Source of the DNA: Ectocarpus siliculosus
Lineage: Eukaryota > Sar > Phaeophyceae > Ectocarpales > Ectocarpaceae
Direction of reading: 5' to 3'
Assembly: GCA_000310025.1 (NCBI GenBank)
Contig: FN649750.1
Span: 2,308,337 to 2,323,920, forward strand
Length of the DNA stretch: 15,584 nucleotides
Shown here: one piece after another, positions 15,338 to 15,584 of the stretch
Position numbering within the stretch: position 1 is the stretch's first letter
Layout: each line of letters begins with the position of its first letter
The notes under the pieces: generated by a model
What the model was told of the DNA's origin: nothing
Database searches by the model: none
Seen by the model: only the letters and a program-made list of their open reading frames with translations
Translations under genes and position numbers: made by a program

Positions 15338-15584
15338 AAAAAATAAAAATGAACGGAAACGGAAATAGAAGGCGCGAATTACCCCCCCCCCCCCCCCCCC
15401 CCCCCAATTTCCCCCTTCCCCCGGTTTTTTCCTTTCCCCAAAGAAAAAGTCCGCATTCGTTCTTTACTCTAGCCCATCGCTGGACGGCTTGGTAACCTGG
15501 TAACCATGGAAAAAAGAACGTCCTAGAACGTCAGCCTCTTACCCCTCAACACTCAAGCCTTCGACCGTCATCGCGAACGCACAA
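15338..15584. repeat. C24 run and flanking pyrimidine-rich sequence
   Basis: There are 24 consecutive C at 15382-15405, followed by further C5 runs up to about 15425. The - strand could form G-quadruplexes. Copy number in such a run is often unreliable in assemblies. To the right, TGGTAACC occurs twice in tandem (about 15489 and 15497). Nothing else is seen up to the edge. Confidence 0.85.

Overview
This is eukaryotic DNA. The one host gene I can recognise is split into three exons by GT-AG introns of about 1.3 and 5.5 kb. The remainder is rich in retroelement remnants, minisatellites and palindromes. Long repeat-filled introns, mixed base composition (GC-rich coding, AT-richer intron) and a Ty1/copia element fit a stramenopile such as a brown alga. 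That placement is inference, because no marker gene is present. I see no prokaryotic operons, no CRISPR array, no rRNA, and no tRNA I could defend.

Left part (1 to about 4440): a decayed Ty1/copia (Pseudoviridae-type) LTR retrotransposon on the + strand, cut by the left window edge. In order it shows the aspartic protease, a long Ser/Pro-rich linker with a 45-bp minisatellite, the HHCC zinc finger, only the distal end of the integrase, an Ala/Pro-rich linker, reverse transcriptase, RNase H, a polypurine tract and a probable 3' LTR. It is broken by two frameshifts, a TAG stop in the reverse transcriptase and loss of the whole integrase catalytic core, so it cannot be autonomous.

Middle (5230 to 12412, - strand): the 5' half of a classical short-chain dehydrogenase/reductase (SDR) gene. 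Three exons (12412-12314, 11030-10929, 5406-5230) join in phase 0 to give 126 codons with the TGxxxGIG cofactor motif, the NNAG motif and the active-site Asn. The catalytic Ser, Tyr and Lys are not in the window, so the remaining exons should lie left of the retrotransposon. The copia element would then sit inside a downstream intron in antisense orientation. The introns hold a 35-bp tandem repeat, a diverged 120-bp duplication, a large GTACCGCC-type palindromic array, a foldback structure, a dispersed 90-bp repeat and a perfect 28-bp inverted repeat.

Right part (12.4 to 15.6 kb): the 5' leader and probable promoter of the SDR gene, then mostly unassigned sequence. It contains two weak open frames (13915-14331 and 14990-15337), pairs of diverged direct repeats at 14.37-14.71 kb, and a 24-nt C run. 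I find no convincing new multi-gene system. The most unusual material is the repeat architecture inside the SDR introns.
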